In this document: positions 54,201 through 62,451 of the stretch, in pieces
Layout: each line of letters starts with the position of its first letter
Position numbering within the stretch: position 1 is the stretch's first letter
NCBI GenBank assembly: GCA_963579025.1
Contig: CAUZFZ010000032.1
Span: 12,348 to 76,347, forward strand
Length of the DNA stretch: 64,000 nt
Reading direction: 5' to 3'
DNA from: CAUZFZ01 sp963579025
GTDB lineage: Bacteria; Planctomycetota; Planctomycetia; Planctomycetales; Planctomycetaceae
Made by a program: the position numbers and the translations under genes
Notes under the pieces: model-generated
What the model saw: only the letters and a program-made list of their open reading frames with translations
The model's database searches: none
Told to the model about the DNA's origin: nothing

Positions 54201-55555
54201 AGAATCGGGATGCTGACCGACTTCTGGTTTTCACCGGTCAGGAAGACGACCGAACCCGAAAACGCTACGTAATCGCTGCCCGCAGTGGCTGTGCCGTCCT
54301 GAGTCGAAAATGCGATCGTGACCGATCCGCCGGAGACGTTGGAAAGACTGATGGCAAAGTCAGCCGTGGTTGCGCCTCCGTTGGATTCAGAGACTGAGAT
54401 GGCACTCACACTCACCGTTGCATTCGCTGCACCGCCCGTGTCCTCAGCAATAAAGCTGGAAACAAAGTCGTTTCCGGCGTTGCCCGCCAGTGAATCGCTC
54501 CCACCACCACCGAGAATTGTATCGCTGCCACCCTGGCCGCGGGCGACGTCATCGCCCTCACCAGCAAGAATCAAGTCGTCTCCACCACCGCCGAACAATG
54601 TGTCATCCTCCGTTCCTCCGGTCAGCGTGTCCCGGCCGCCCTGACCGTTGATCGTATCGTTTCCAGCACCGCCATCCGCCACGTCGTTGCTTGATCCGCC
54701 TCTCAGGCTGTCGCTCCCGGCCATTCCGCTGAGTGTGTCGTCACCACCCTGACCATCCAGAGTGTCATTGCCGTCATCGCCGGACACGTCGTCATTCCCT
54801 GATCCGGCCAGAACACTATCGTCACCCGCGCCGCCATTGACCGTATCGTCGCCGGACATGCTGTTGATCCGGTCATCCTCGGTTCCGCCATCAATAAAGT
54901 CGCCTCCCTGACCACCATCGATCGTGTCTAAACCGGCATCGCCCATGATCGAGTCGGCGCCGTCGCCACCGGTGATCGAGTCGTTCCCCGTTCCGCCACT
55001 GATGGTGTCTGCACCGTCGTCCCCGTCAATTGAATCGTTGCCATCGCCGGCTGTGATCGAATCATTGCCGTCGCCGCCATCAATCGTGTCGTTGCCGGCG
55101 TCTGCGGTAATGACGTCGTTGCCGTCCTGCCCACGCAAATCCTCGCCGAAGTCAGCACTTCCCGTGATTGTGTCGTCTCCGTCGCCGCCTTCGACGATGA
55201 TCGATCCGGTTGCCGCCAATCCCGAAAAATCGGCTGATGTCACGGCACTCACATCGATCGCATTCGCGTCGTCGCCCGCCCGGACTTGAAGCAAGGTCAA
55301 CAAGCTGGACTGCACCGTCGGGACCGTTGTCACCGCTGTTCCGCCAGTCAGAACCTGCACCTCGCCGGTGGTCGCATTGTTCTGGATCGCGATGTCGTCA
55401 CCGTCATCGACGAAGACGGTCAGCTCCGTCCCCACCAGGATTCCCGAAACAGTCAGATACGTGCGCGATTCCAGTTGTTCAACTGACCGTCGGCCGCGGC
55501 GAGACTGACTGAAGAGGCGGTTACGGAATCGACTGAGCCAGGGTGATACAAGCAT
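51230..55555 (-). CDS. Giant RTX/Calx-beta protein with matrixin-type zinc protease domain
   Basis: 1441-aa secreted or surface protein. An LEPR-XLL-like motif near the start (RRSVEQLESRTYLTV) is the planctomycete surface signature. Order: first RTX block (GG-D-x-I/L repeats, about 120-365); Calx-beta domain (about 372-488); His/Asp-rich linker (about 530-587); metalloprotease domain with HELGHGIGFSH at about 760-770 and Met-turn KLMEP; PPC-like beta domain ending VQITGSIDDVQMYQLDFS; second, larger RTX block (about 985-1400). The zinc site is complete (HExxHxxGxxH). RTX repeats bind calcium outside the cell. The ATG at 55555 has GGAGAG seven bases upstream; the frame runs 72 codons further but those do not look coding. 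Confidence 0.85.
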   Translation of the reverse strand: MLVSPWLSRFRNRLFSQSRRGRRSVEQLESRTYLTVSGILVGTELTVFVDDGDDIAIQNNATTGEVQVLTGGTAVTTVPTVQSSLLTLLQVRAGDDANAIDVSAVTSADFSGLAATGSIIVEGGDGDDTITGSADFGEDLRGQDGNDVITADAGNDTIDGGDGNDSITAGDGNDSIDGDDGADTISGGTGNDSITGGDGADSIMGDAGLDTIDGGQGGDFIDGGTEDDRINSMSGDDTVNGGAGDDSVLAGSGNDDVSGDDGNDTLDGQGGDDTLSGMAGSDSLRGGSSNDVADGGAGNDTINGQGGRDTLTGGTEDDTLFGGGGDDLILAGEGDDVARGQGGSDTILGGGGSDSLAGNAGNDFVSSFIAEDTGGAANATVSVSAISVSESNGGATTADFAISLSNVSGGSVTIAFSTQDGTATAGSDYVAFSGSVVFLTGENQKSVSIPILDDVVVEGDETFDLLLSSTTTALIGTTRATATIVDNDVVVPIGFPGSGPLISNSNQSVAGPIQLDEAVATGQVRTIPAEYLVTPHNPHDDIPDDHDHEDDIPDNHAHVDHVHDDHLLDDHDHLAGIPADHSHDGDDEIDQTGQPFRASNRWTTTATDGGGLGQGDATILTWGIVPEGTTTQAGCGAAANQTSNLIVTLDNIYNETASGPDVTNRTWFALFQSVFDRFEEISGLDFEFEPNDDGIAISGANVGILGTRPDIRIVGHDIPAPTIGCNFFPNHGDMALDTAGTGFFNNTTMNSRGLRNTVSHELGHGIGFSHVLPVDQTKLMEPTITFAFDGPQFDDILGVHRQYGDVNETATGNDTAATATSLGGVGFGQSLTIGTDGLDTTVDFAEVNFVSVDGTSDTDVYAVTLPAGAIVDISLTPVGPTYLEGAQPPPATPPPVAFDTSILNDLTLEFLDSDGTTVLGSSNVAGTGGAESLMGISLPSEGTYFVQITGSIDDVQMYQLDFSTTAATPPSPPTGLVDDTTGDTLEGGTGRDMILGSNGPDTIDGSAGNDSIQAFAGDDSIDGGSGNDTIDAGSGNDTINGQGGDDVINGSTGDDLVIWNGSGNGVDTIAESLGTQSLLVQGSSAANTFVVDSVVSGDNTVLRVSEGSASITTSQTVGEVTILGGGGADMITVNSISQVRPQFLLIDGQAGNDTITAANSQIGRVFLELRGGDDDDTITGSRDGDDIFGDAGNDLLNGGDGADSLDGGTGLDVLNGDAGNDTLFGNLDNDTLNGGDGDDSADGGFGNDNIDGQNGSDTLDGGFGNDTLNGSSGNDLVEGGPDNDRVLGGSGNDSLDGGTGDDTIRGQSGADLVKGGDGDDSILGDGGNDVIDGGDGNDTIDAGNGADIVDAGDGNDSVNGMSGRDTLLGSDGNDTLIGGGSVDQIFGGDGADTLRGNGSTDKFNSGEGGQAPQDLEAGETDDQNLMVQMSVLQALAELNGF

Positions 55556-56053
55556 TTCGGAACTCTCCGTTGAGTGAAGCCAACCTGAGGGGTGCCACGC
55601 GGGTGGTCCCGCGGCAACGTTGTTTCCACTCGTAACCTGGACCGAGTTTCGTGACACGGCTGAACTGCGTGTCATCTGCGGAGAGAAAGTCAGATGCCGC
55701 CCAACTGCCATCACGCTTTCGTGACACAAGTCCCAGTCCAGTTTGTCCGATCCGACGTGACACATCGTCATCTACTGGCACAACTCCCGACGCGACCGAC
55801 ACGTTGATACGGTGACTGGTCTGTACCTGTCATGCCGGGACAATCCGCACAGACGAATCTTCATCTGGCAACAGACAATCCGGATGACGGTGGAGACAGC
55901 GCGCCAAGTGTGGCTCGGCAGGATTGACACGTCAGAAGAACGCCGGGTAGCTTGAATAGAGCGACCAGTCCTGACGCTTGTGCGGACGGGTTGAGTCCTC
56001 ACAGGCCGCCCGGGTCGGGAGGCCGCAAGCAACTGATCGAACGCGAGGGGTTC
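55556..56053. other. Divergent intergenic region
   Basis: 498 bases between the RTX protein start and the small secreted protein. No gene, RNA or repeat was recognised; it should contain both promoters. A/T-poor throughout, with no clear sigma-70 boxes. Confidence 0.5.
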
Positions 56054-56599
56054 ATGATGCTTCGACGCAACTCGCTGCTGGCAATCGCCGTCATGTCTGT
56101 CGGCACGATTCAAACGACTGCCGCCGAACCGGACGGATGGACGATTACCGTTGCTCCTTACACTGGTGCTGTTCGCACGATTTTCATTCCGCCCCCAGCC
56201 GCTTCCGCGCCGATCCTGCTCGATCAGAACGCGTCCGCCGCGTCGCCAGTAGATGCGACGGCCCGTGGTAACTCAGACGACTCGCCATTGATCCGACCCG
56301 ACGATGCGGGCTCGGTGGTGCATGCTTCAGCGAGCTCACATGGAAACGCGAAGTCTGTCGTCGATCCGGCTGAATATCGGCGGGTGTACGCGTCAATCCC
56401 GTTCAGTCGCGCGGAGTACGACGCGTATCCCGGGTACCGGCATGAAGCCACAATGGAACTGCTCCTGGGACAGCTCCGGCCGAGGTTTTTCTCGCCATCG
56501 CGAACCAGACCGAGCATCCGCGTGAATGTCGGGTGGCCGCAGCCGTTTTATCTGCGGAACAGAGACGACCGCGGCTCGTCGCGGTACCCATGGCATTAA
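56054..56599 (+). CDS. Small exported hypothetical protein
   Basis: 181-aa protein with a signal peptide (MMLRRNSLLAIAVMSVGTIQTTAAEP) and GAGGGG just upstream of the first ATG. The mature part has no recognised domain: a Ser/Ala-rich middle (DQNASAASPVDATARGN) and a basic, aromatic end (RPSIRVNVGWPQPFYLRN). It ends 12 bases before the convergent symporter stop. It could be an outer-envelope protein. Confidence 0.65.
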   Translation: MMLRRNSLLAIAVMSVGTIQTTAAEPDGWTITVAPYTGAVRTIFIPPPAASAPILLDQNASAASPVDATARGNSDDSPLIRPDDAGSVVHASASSHGNAKSVVDPAEYRRVYASIPFSRAEYDAYPGYRHEATMELLLGQLRPRFFSPSRTRPSIRVNVGWPQPFYLRNRDDRGSSRYPWH

Positions 56600-56611
56600 G
56601 CCAGTACGCAA

Positions 56612-58255
56612 TCAGTCGTCGTTCACTTCTTCGAAGCGTCCGATCACTGCACAGCCGCAGGAATCGCTCCAGACATTGACCGATGTGCGACACATGTCGA
56701 GGACGCGGTCGACGGCGATGATGATGCCCTGAGCTTCCAGTGGCAGATTCACCGCCTGCAGCACGATTGCCATCATGACCAGCCCCGCATGCGGAATTCC
56801 GGCCGCTCCCACGCTGGCCAGCAGGGCGGTGATGGCCACGACAATCTGCTGAGCCACCGTGACGTCGCCGTGGTATGCCTGCGCAATGAACAGAACGGCG
56901 ACGGCTTCGTATAGAGCCGTGCCGTCCATGTTGATCGTCGCTCCGAGTGGCAGCACAAACGAACTGACCTGGTTCGAGACTTTCGCTCGGTCTTCCACAC
57001 ACGTGATCGTCAGAGGCAATGTGCCGTTCGAGGACGCGGTTGAGAACGCGGTCATCAAAGCCGGACTGAGAGCCCGTGCGTATTCCAGCGGACACCGTTT
57101 TGCGACGAATTTGACGATCAGCGGTAACGTCACGCATGCGTGCACCAGCAACGCCAGAAACACGGCGAGCATGTACCAGGCCAGGGTGCCGAAGATGGCC
57201 AGCCCCTGTGACGCTGTCGCATAGACCATGAACGCGAACACGCCGATCGGAGCCAGTCGGATGATCGCCATCGTCAGACGCATCATGACTTCGAACAACG
57301 CCTGAAACAGCTCTCGCAGCACCTCAGCCGTGCGTCCACCCACTTTGATAATGAACACGCCGAAAATGATGCTGAACGTGATGATCGATAGAAAACTGCT
57401 GCTGGCCAATGAGTTGATCGGGTTGGTTGGAATCATGTTCTCGACCATGCCGAACAGGATTCCCGAAAGCGATTCATCGCCTCCGGCGAGCACGGCCTCT
57501 GTCCCGCCCGGCAGATTTGCGCCGATGCCCGGTTGGACCAGATTCACAATCAACAGACCCGTCGTGATCGCGAGCATGCTGGTGATGGCGTAGTAGGCCA
57601 GCGTCCGACCGAACATCGCCCCGAACCGGCTCGTGTTGTCGAGCCCGGCCACTCCAGTAATGAGCGAAGTGACAATCAGCGGCACGGTGATCATCTTCAG
57701 TAGCCGCAGGAACAGGTCACCAATGTATTTTGCCGCCGCGGTCAACTGCCGTCGGACGCCGCCACCGTGTTCCTTGTGGAACTCCTGCCACTGCTTGGGC
57801 AATCCAATCTTCTGAGTCGAGGGTGTCTTGTATGCGCTGGTCACTTTGAACGTCGTCGAAACCGGCATTCCGTTGTGTTGCCGCGTGTAGTCGATGGTGA
57901 TGTATCCACCGGCCTCGACGATGTGGACGGCCCGGTTTGTGACCGCCAGTGTGACGGTTGCGGCGCCAGGAGGGAGACCGTCACCGTCGAGCTGGAAGGC
58001 CTGCTGAAACGCCTCAAGCGACTTGAATCGACGCGACGTGGATTCAAAGCTATTCGAATCGAGAGTGTGGGCCACGATCTCCGCCGGAGCGCCGCCCTTT
58101 GCCTCAGCGAGCTTCGTGCCCACTGTCACCACGACTTGCGCGTCGTCGAGTTCAATCGCTCCCGGGTTGATGAGGATGCCAGTAATCGTCCCGACAATCA
58201 GGGCGATGAGAATCTGCCAGTGCAGAGCCAATCCGGATTTTGCTTGCTCGCTCAT
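56612..58255 (-). CDS. Dicarboxylate/amino acid:cation symporter with an inserted domain
   Basis: 547-aa DAACS (GltP/DctA) transporter. Helix 1 is at about 10-32 and LFLRLLKMITVPLIVTSLI at about 181-199 is the conserved following helix region. TASSNGTLPLTITCVEDRA gives the first hairpin, and LGATINMDGTALYEAVAV carries the NMDGT substrate/sodium motif. Between helices 1 and 2 there are about 140 soluble residues (34-175) that ordinary members lack. The ATG at 58255 with GGAGG upstream is preferred to a start ten codons earlier. Follows plsY by 45 bases. Confidence 0.88.
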   Translation of the reverse strand: MSEQAKSGLALHWQILIALIVGTITGILINPGAIELDDAQVVVTVGTKLAEAKGGAPAEIVAHTLDSNSFESTSRRFKSLEAFQQAFQLDGDGLPPGAATVTLAVTNRAVHIVEAGGYITIDYTRQHNGMPVSTTFKVTSAYKTPSTQKIGLPKQWQEFHKEHGGGVRRQLTAAAKYIGDLFLRLLKMITVPLIVTSLITGVAGLDNTSRFGAMFGRTLAYYAITSMLAITTGLLIVNLVQPGIGANLPGGTEAVLAGGDESLSGILFGMVENMIPTNPINSLASSSFLSIITFSIIFGVFIIKVGGRTAEVLRELFQALFEVMMRLTMAIIRLAPIGVFAFMVYATASQGLAIFGTLAWYMLAVFLALLVHACVTLPLIVKFVAKRCPLEYARALSPALMTAFSTASSNGTLPLTITCVEDRAKVSNQVSSFVLPLGATINMDGTALYEAVAVLFIAQAYHGDVTVAQQIVVAITALLASVGAAGIPHAGLVMMAIVLQAVNLPLEAQGIIIAVDRVLDMCRTSVNVWSDSCGCAVIGRFEEVNDD

Positions 58256-58300
58256 GATGCCTCCGTGGTGAACTCGTGACGGCAAACCGGCCGGAGTATA

Positions 58301-59026
58301 TCAGCCCCAGGGAGACGCGGAGGCCTCTCCAGGTTCTTCGGCTTCGACGGCGGGATTCGGCTCTTCGGACGGTTCAGCTTGCGAGCCACCGAATTGAAAC
58401 TGCTGCTCCTCACCGCGCAGTAGCCGTTTGATGTTGCTGCGATGACGCAGCACGATCAACGCGGGGACGGCCAGACTGAAGACGGCCAGCGGCAGCTTTT
58501 CGCCGTTGAACGGGTTCGGCCACAGGATCGCGATCTGACCTATCGCGAAGGCAATCGCGGCCGTCATGGAACTGAGAGCCACGATGCGCGACGCCAGCAG
58601 ACACAGCAGAAATCCGATGAGTCCTGCCACTGAGCCGCCGGGAGCCAGAAACAAAACAACGCCCAGAGCCGTTGCCACTCCTTTACCGCCTTTGAACTGC
58701 AGCCAGACCGGGAACATGTGGCCGACTACGGTCGCCACGCCAGCCATCACCTGCAGCGTGCCCGATGCGACGTTGTCTTGTGCAGCAGTCAGAGCCAGGG
58801 GGATCAGCCATACGGGCAGAAAACCCTTGAAGGCATCAAGGACCAGGACCGTCACTCCCCACTTCATGCCCAGGACACGGCCAATGTTGGTCGCGCCGAT
58901 ATTGCCGCTGCCTTCTTGGCGAATGTCGATCCCGGCAACACCGCGCGCGACCAGCAGCCCGAACGGAACCGAGCCGGCCAGATAGGCCAGTCCGCATGTC
59001 GTCAGTTCGAGCCAGGGAGAATTCAT
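58301..59026 (-). CDS. plsY: Acyl-phosphate:glycerol-3-phosphate acyltransferase
   Basis: 241-aa membrane enzyme making lysophosphatidic acid, the first step of phospholipid synthesis with PlsX. It has the three conserved loops: YLAGSVPFGLLVAR, then DIRQEGSGNIGATNIGRVLG, then HMFPVWLQFKGGKGVAT, and a last RHRSNIKRLLRGEE. About seven hydrophobic helices. The C-terminus has an extra 30-residue acidic Glu/Pro tail that typical members lack. Confidence 0.94.
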   Translation of the reverse strand: MNSPWLELTTCGLAYLAGSVPFGLLVARGVAGIDIRQEGSGNIGATNIGRVLGMKWGVTVLVLDAFKGFLPVWLIPLALTAAQDNVASGTLQVMAGVATVVGHMFPVWLQFKGGKGVATALGVVLFLAPGGSVAGLIGFLLCLLASRIVALSSMTAAIAFAIGQIAILWPNPFNGEKLPLAVFSLAVPALIVLRHRSNIKRLLRGEEQQFQFGGSQAEPSEEPNPAVEAEEPGEASASPWG

Positions 59027-59043
59027 CAGGTGCGGTCTCTACG

Positions 59044-59073
59044 AAAAAAGCAGCCCGCAAGTACGGGCTGCTT
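59044..59073 (-). terminator. Intrinsic terminator of the MFS gene
   Basis: On the minus strand AGCAGCCCGTACTTGCGGGC forms with TGCT a stem ending in a run of six T. It lies 37 bases past the MFS stop and 18 before plsY. Confidence 0.9.
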
Positions 59074-59109
59074 CAAGGACTCCGGTCCAAGTGAGGCCGG
59101 CGGAACCTA

Positions 59110-60732
59110 TCAGGCGTCCGCCGCTGGGTCAGATGGCGGTCCATCCCCAGCTTCGGCGGTCAGATGCTGAGCCTGGTAGCCACCCTGCGATTTAAAGTAC
59201 AGGAACATGCCGATGTAGCACACCAGCATGAACGTCGGGAACAGAGTCATTGTACCGAGGGCGTCAAACTGTCCGGCCTGGCTGGCGGCTGCGAGCGCTT
59301 CCGTCGCTGCCGGATCAGTCAGCTCAGCCGCCCGGTCCGGATCGATCGCCTGGTAGTTGCCAAGGACGTATGCCTTGTCAGTCAGCACTGACGTCGCGAT
59401 TTCGGGAGAGGATTCCTGCAGCACCGCCGACGCCGTCTTTTCCTGCACAGCGCCAATGAACGGAAATCCGAGAACACCGACCGCGATCATCCCGATGCCG
59501 GAGATGGCGTTCAGCGTCAGGGCTCCACCCTTCGGACACTGTTCCGCGGTAACACCCAGCATCGTAGGCCAGAAGAACGTTTTGCCAAATCCGTACAGAG
59601 TCGCCGCGGCAAAGATAATTCCCAGACCGGACCCGCCAGTCTTTGAAAGTGCGAACAGTCCGGCAATTGCGAGAACCGAACTGAGGATCAGCAGTCCGAT
59701 CGGAGAAAACTTGTGAATGATCGGACCAGCGAAGAATCGCAAAACCATCATGATGGCCGACGTGTAAATCAGCACCCAGCCCGGGTTGAACCCGGCTTCC
59801 TCCATCGGGCCTGCCATCAAGCCGCCGATCCAGCCGTCCGTACCAATTTCGGTCGTAGCCAGCGGCATCATGATGATGATCAGGAAGCCCATCACCGGAC
59901 GGCCCAGGCTTCGCGTGTAGACGCCAAAGGCCACAGTCATGACGGCCGCCAGCCCGTAGACCACGGGAGCATCCCAACCAAGTACCTGCCCCAATTGCGC
60001 GAAGATCAACCCGAAACCCACCAGTGCACCGAATCCACCGAACTCGGCCAGCATCTCACGATATGTGACACCCGCCTGTTCGCGTTCGCTGACGGGAAAC
60101 TCCGCTTTGATCAGCATCAGCAGGAAAATCACTGCCGGGATTGCGATCACACCCAGCACTAATCGCCAATCGCCCGTCGCAGCGGTATCAGCCATGGCCA
60201 CGGTGATCAGTCCGCCGATGACGAGTCCACCTGGCCAGCCAGCGTGCAGAATGTTCAACCACTTGGTCTTCTCGCGACTGAACATCGTGGCCACAACGGG
60301 ATTGATGAACGCCTCAACCGTTCCATTTCCGAGAGCCAGAATGATGCTGCCCCAGTACAGCAGCGAGTATCCCTCCTCCTGAGCGGCCGCGAGCCCCGCA
60401 CCATCGACGCCCTGGACCGCACTGTACGCGAGACACGCCATCACAACGTAAATGGCATAGCACACGAACGAGAACAGCATGGCAACGCGGTAGCCAATGC
60501 GATCGATGAACAGGCTGAAGAGGATTATCGAAATGGCGAATGGCCAGACACCAGCGCCCTTCAATTCGCCGACGGTCACGTTGTCGATGCCAAAGTCCGC
60601 AGCAAAACGGACGTCGCACAGGTACATTCGACTGAAGAAGGCGAACGACGTCGTGATCAGGGCGACGAAGCACCCCCAGAACAGGACCTTATCCGTGCCT
60701 GTGGGGGAAGAGCTAACACTCGCATCACTCAT
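59110..60732 (-). CDS. Major facilitator superfamily transporter
   Basis: 540-aa transporter with about 12 helices. Signature loops are LFIDRIGYRVAMLFSF after helix 2 and TYREMLAEFGG before the second half. Helices 5-12 include VMGFLIIIMMPLATTEIG and LYGFGKTFFWPTMLG. About 75 extra residues between the last two helices (SAVLQESSPEIATSV... AAELTDPAATEALAAA) make it longer than usual. Divergent from the enolase-superfamily gene, which may share its substrate. Substrate unknown. Confidence 0.85.
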   Translation of the reverse strand: MSDASVSSSPTGTDKVLFWGCFVALITTSFAFFSRMYLCDVRFAADFGIDNVTVGELKGAGVWPFAISIILFSLFIDRIGYRVAMLFSFVCYAIYVVMACLAYSAVQGVDGAGLAAAQEEGYSLLYWGSIILALGNGTVEAFINPVVATMFSREKTKWLNILHAGWPGGLVIGGLITVAMADTAATGDWRLVLGVIAIPAVIFLLMLIKAEFPVSEREQAGVTYREMLAEFGGFGALVGFGLIFAQLGQVLGWDAPVVYGLAAVMTVAFGVYTRSLGRPVMGFLIIIMMPLATTEIGTDGWIGGLMAGPMEEAGFNPGWVLIYTSAIMMVLRFFAGPIIHKFSPIGLLILSSVLAIAGLFALSKTGGSGLGIIFAAATLYGFGKTFFWPTMLGVTAEQCPKGGALTLNAISGIGMIAVGVLGFPFIGAVQEKTASAVLQESSPEIATSVLTDKAYVLGNYQAIDPDRAAELTDPAATEALAAASQAGQFDALGTMTLFPTFMLVCYIGMFLYFKSQGGYQAQHLTAEAGDGPPSDPAADA

Positions 60733-60898
60733 GGGGGGATTCTCCCGGTTGCTGTTTGTCAGGATTCATTCGGCCGAAAACGGGGGCCGGGGAACGGGCA
60801 ATCGTAATGAGGCCCGATTTGGAATGCCACATGGCGGAACTGGACGCCCCGAATGCGCTAGACTGCCCACGTACAACTGAAAAACGGAGACGTCCTGC

Positions 60899-62368
60899 AT
60901 GGCATTTCGCATCGACCGCATCGAGCTGTACGTCCGCGAGACGCCTCCGGGCCGCATGGCCTTCGCTCTGGGCAAGGATGGACTGAGTGCCGATGCAAAG
61001 AGGCGGCTGCTTAATCCACTGGCTCACGTGCGCATGATTGTTCGCGATGGAAAGGGCAACGAGGCATTTGGTTGCGCCGGTGACCGGCTGAGCGTGCGCT
61101 GGCTCGACAAGCGACCGGGTCGCTCACACACGCGGAAACGCCGCGAGCTGGTGAGTCTGATTGAGCAGGCCCGCGATGTCTGGCTCGCTCATCCGGAATT
61201 CGATTCGCCGTTCGATCAATGGCGAACCTGTCATCAGCAAATCATGAAAGCCGGCGATGCGGCGGATCAGGAAGGACTGACGTCGTCATTTGCCTCCGCG
61301 TTGTTCGAGCGGGGAATGGTCGACGCCGTCTGTCGCCTGGCCGGGAATCCGGTCTTTCTGATGGTGAAGACCGGTCAGCTCGGCTTCCAACCCGCAGCCG
61401 TCCATCCAGAATTGAAAGGTCTTCCGTTCGAGAAACTGCTACCTCAGATACCCGCGACACGGTTCGCGATTCGACACACTGTCGGTCTGCTCGATCCGCT
61501 GACAACCGACGATCAACCAAAGGACAAACGAGTCAACGACGGCCTGCCCGAGACGCTGGCCGAATATGTGCGGACCGACGGCATTCGTTGCTTCAAGGTC
61601 AAAGTCTCGGGCAATCCGGACTTCGATGTGCAGCGTCTCTCACGCGTGTGGGATGTCGTCGCGCAGGCCGGCCAGCCGCTGATTACGCTCGACGCCAACG
61701 AGGCCTACTCGGACCTGACCGTCTTCGAGCAATTTGTACGGCGTTTCGAGCGCGAGAACCTGGGCGCGTTTCAGCACATCGCCTACATCGAGCAGCCGCT
61801 GCCACGACGCCTCACGCTGGATGCCAAAACCGAGAAGGCGATTCGGTCCATCTCGGAAATCAAGCCGCTGATCATCGACGAAGCCGACGGACGCCTTGAT
61901 TCATGGCCGCGCGCGAAACGCATTGGCTATGCCGGCACGTCACACAAGAACTGCAAAGGCTTTTTCAAATCGCTGATGAATCACGCGCTGGCGATGCACT
62001 GGTCACTGGAGGGCGACGAATCATTCATCAGCGCCGAGGACCTGCAGAACCTGCCCGTCGTGCCGTTGCAGCAGGACTTCGCGACACTGGGCATCCTTGG
62101 CGTGGAGCACTGTGAACGGAACGGACATCACTACAACTACGGCCTGTCGCTACTGTCTGAGGCCGACAAGTCCCGAGCCGTCAGGCAGCATCCCGACCTG
62201 TACGTCCAGCGTGAAGACGAATCATTCCTGCGCATCGAAGACGGCATGGTCGAGTGTTCCAGCATCCACCTCGGCCCGGGATTCGGAGTTCTGGATGAAC
62301 CCGACTGGGCATCGATGCGCCCACTGCGCGAATGGTGCAACGAACGCCACCCGGCCACATCGGATTGA
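60899..62368 (+). CDS. Enolase-superfamily enzyme (mandelate racemase/muconate lactonizing type)
   Basis: 489-aa enzyme. The KxK acid/base motif is in RCFKVKVSGNP (about 232-242), metal ligands are in LITLDANEAY (Asp about 263), AYIEQPL (Glu about 299) and IIDEADG (Asp/Glu about 327), and GTSHKNCKG near 351 may hold the opposite base. It is longer than the usual 350-400 aa because of an extended N-terminal capping region. Such enzymes dehydrate or racemise sugar acids or amino acid derivatives in the cytosol. The start has GGAG about ten bases upstream. Confidence 0.8.
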   Translation: MAFRIDRIELYVRETPPGRMAFALGKDGLSADAKRRLLNPLAHVRMIVRDGKGNEAFGCAGDRLSVRWLDKRPGRSHTRKRRELVSLIEQARDVWLAHPEFDSPFDQWRTCHQQIMKAGDAADQEGLTSSFASALFERGMVDAVCRLAGNPVFLMVKTGQLGFQPAAVHPELKGLPFEKLLPQIPATRFAIRHTVGLLDPLTTDDQPKDKRVNDGLPETLAEYVRTDGIRCFKVKVSGNPDFDVQRLSRVWDVVAQAGQPLITLDANEAYSDLTVFEQFVRRFERENLGAFQHIAYIEQPLPRRLTLDAKTEKAIRSISEIKPLIIDEADGRLDSWPRAKRIGYAGTSHKNCKGFFKSLMNHALAMHWSLEGDESFISAEDLQNLPVVPLQQDFATLGILGVEHCERNGHHYNYGLSLLSEADKSRAVRQHPDLYVQREDESFLRIEDGMVECSSIHLGPGFGVLDEPDWASMRPLREWCNERHPATSD

Positions 62369-62451
62369 CGACTGCGGCCCGGCAGCGAGAATGCATCCAT
62401 CGTCGCTGATCCGTTTGCCGTCCACTCAACCACTTTCCGGGGAGATTCGTC

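Noticed and set aside
51400..55200. CRISPR-like or tandem-repeat impression from regularly spaced GTCGTTGCCGTC wording
   Set aside because: The periodicity is the codon pattern of RTX nonapeptides in the minus-strand protein; spacers and repeats are not separable.
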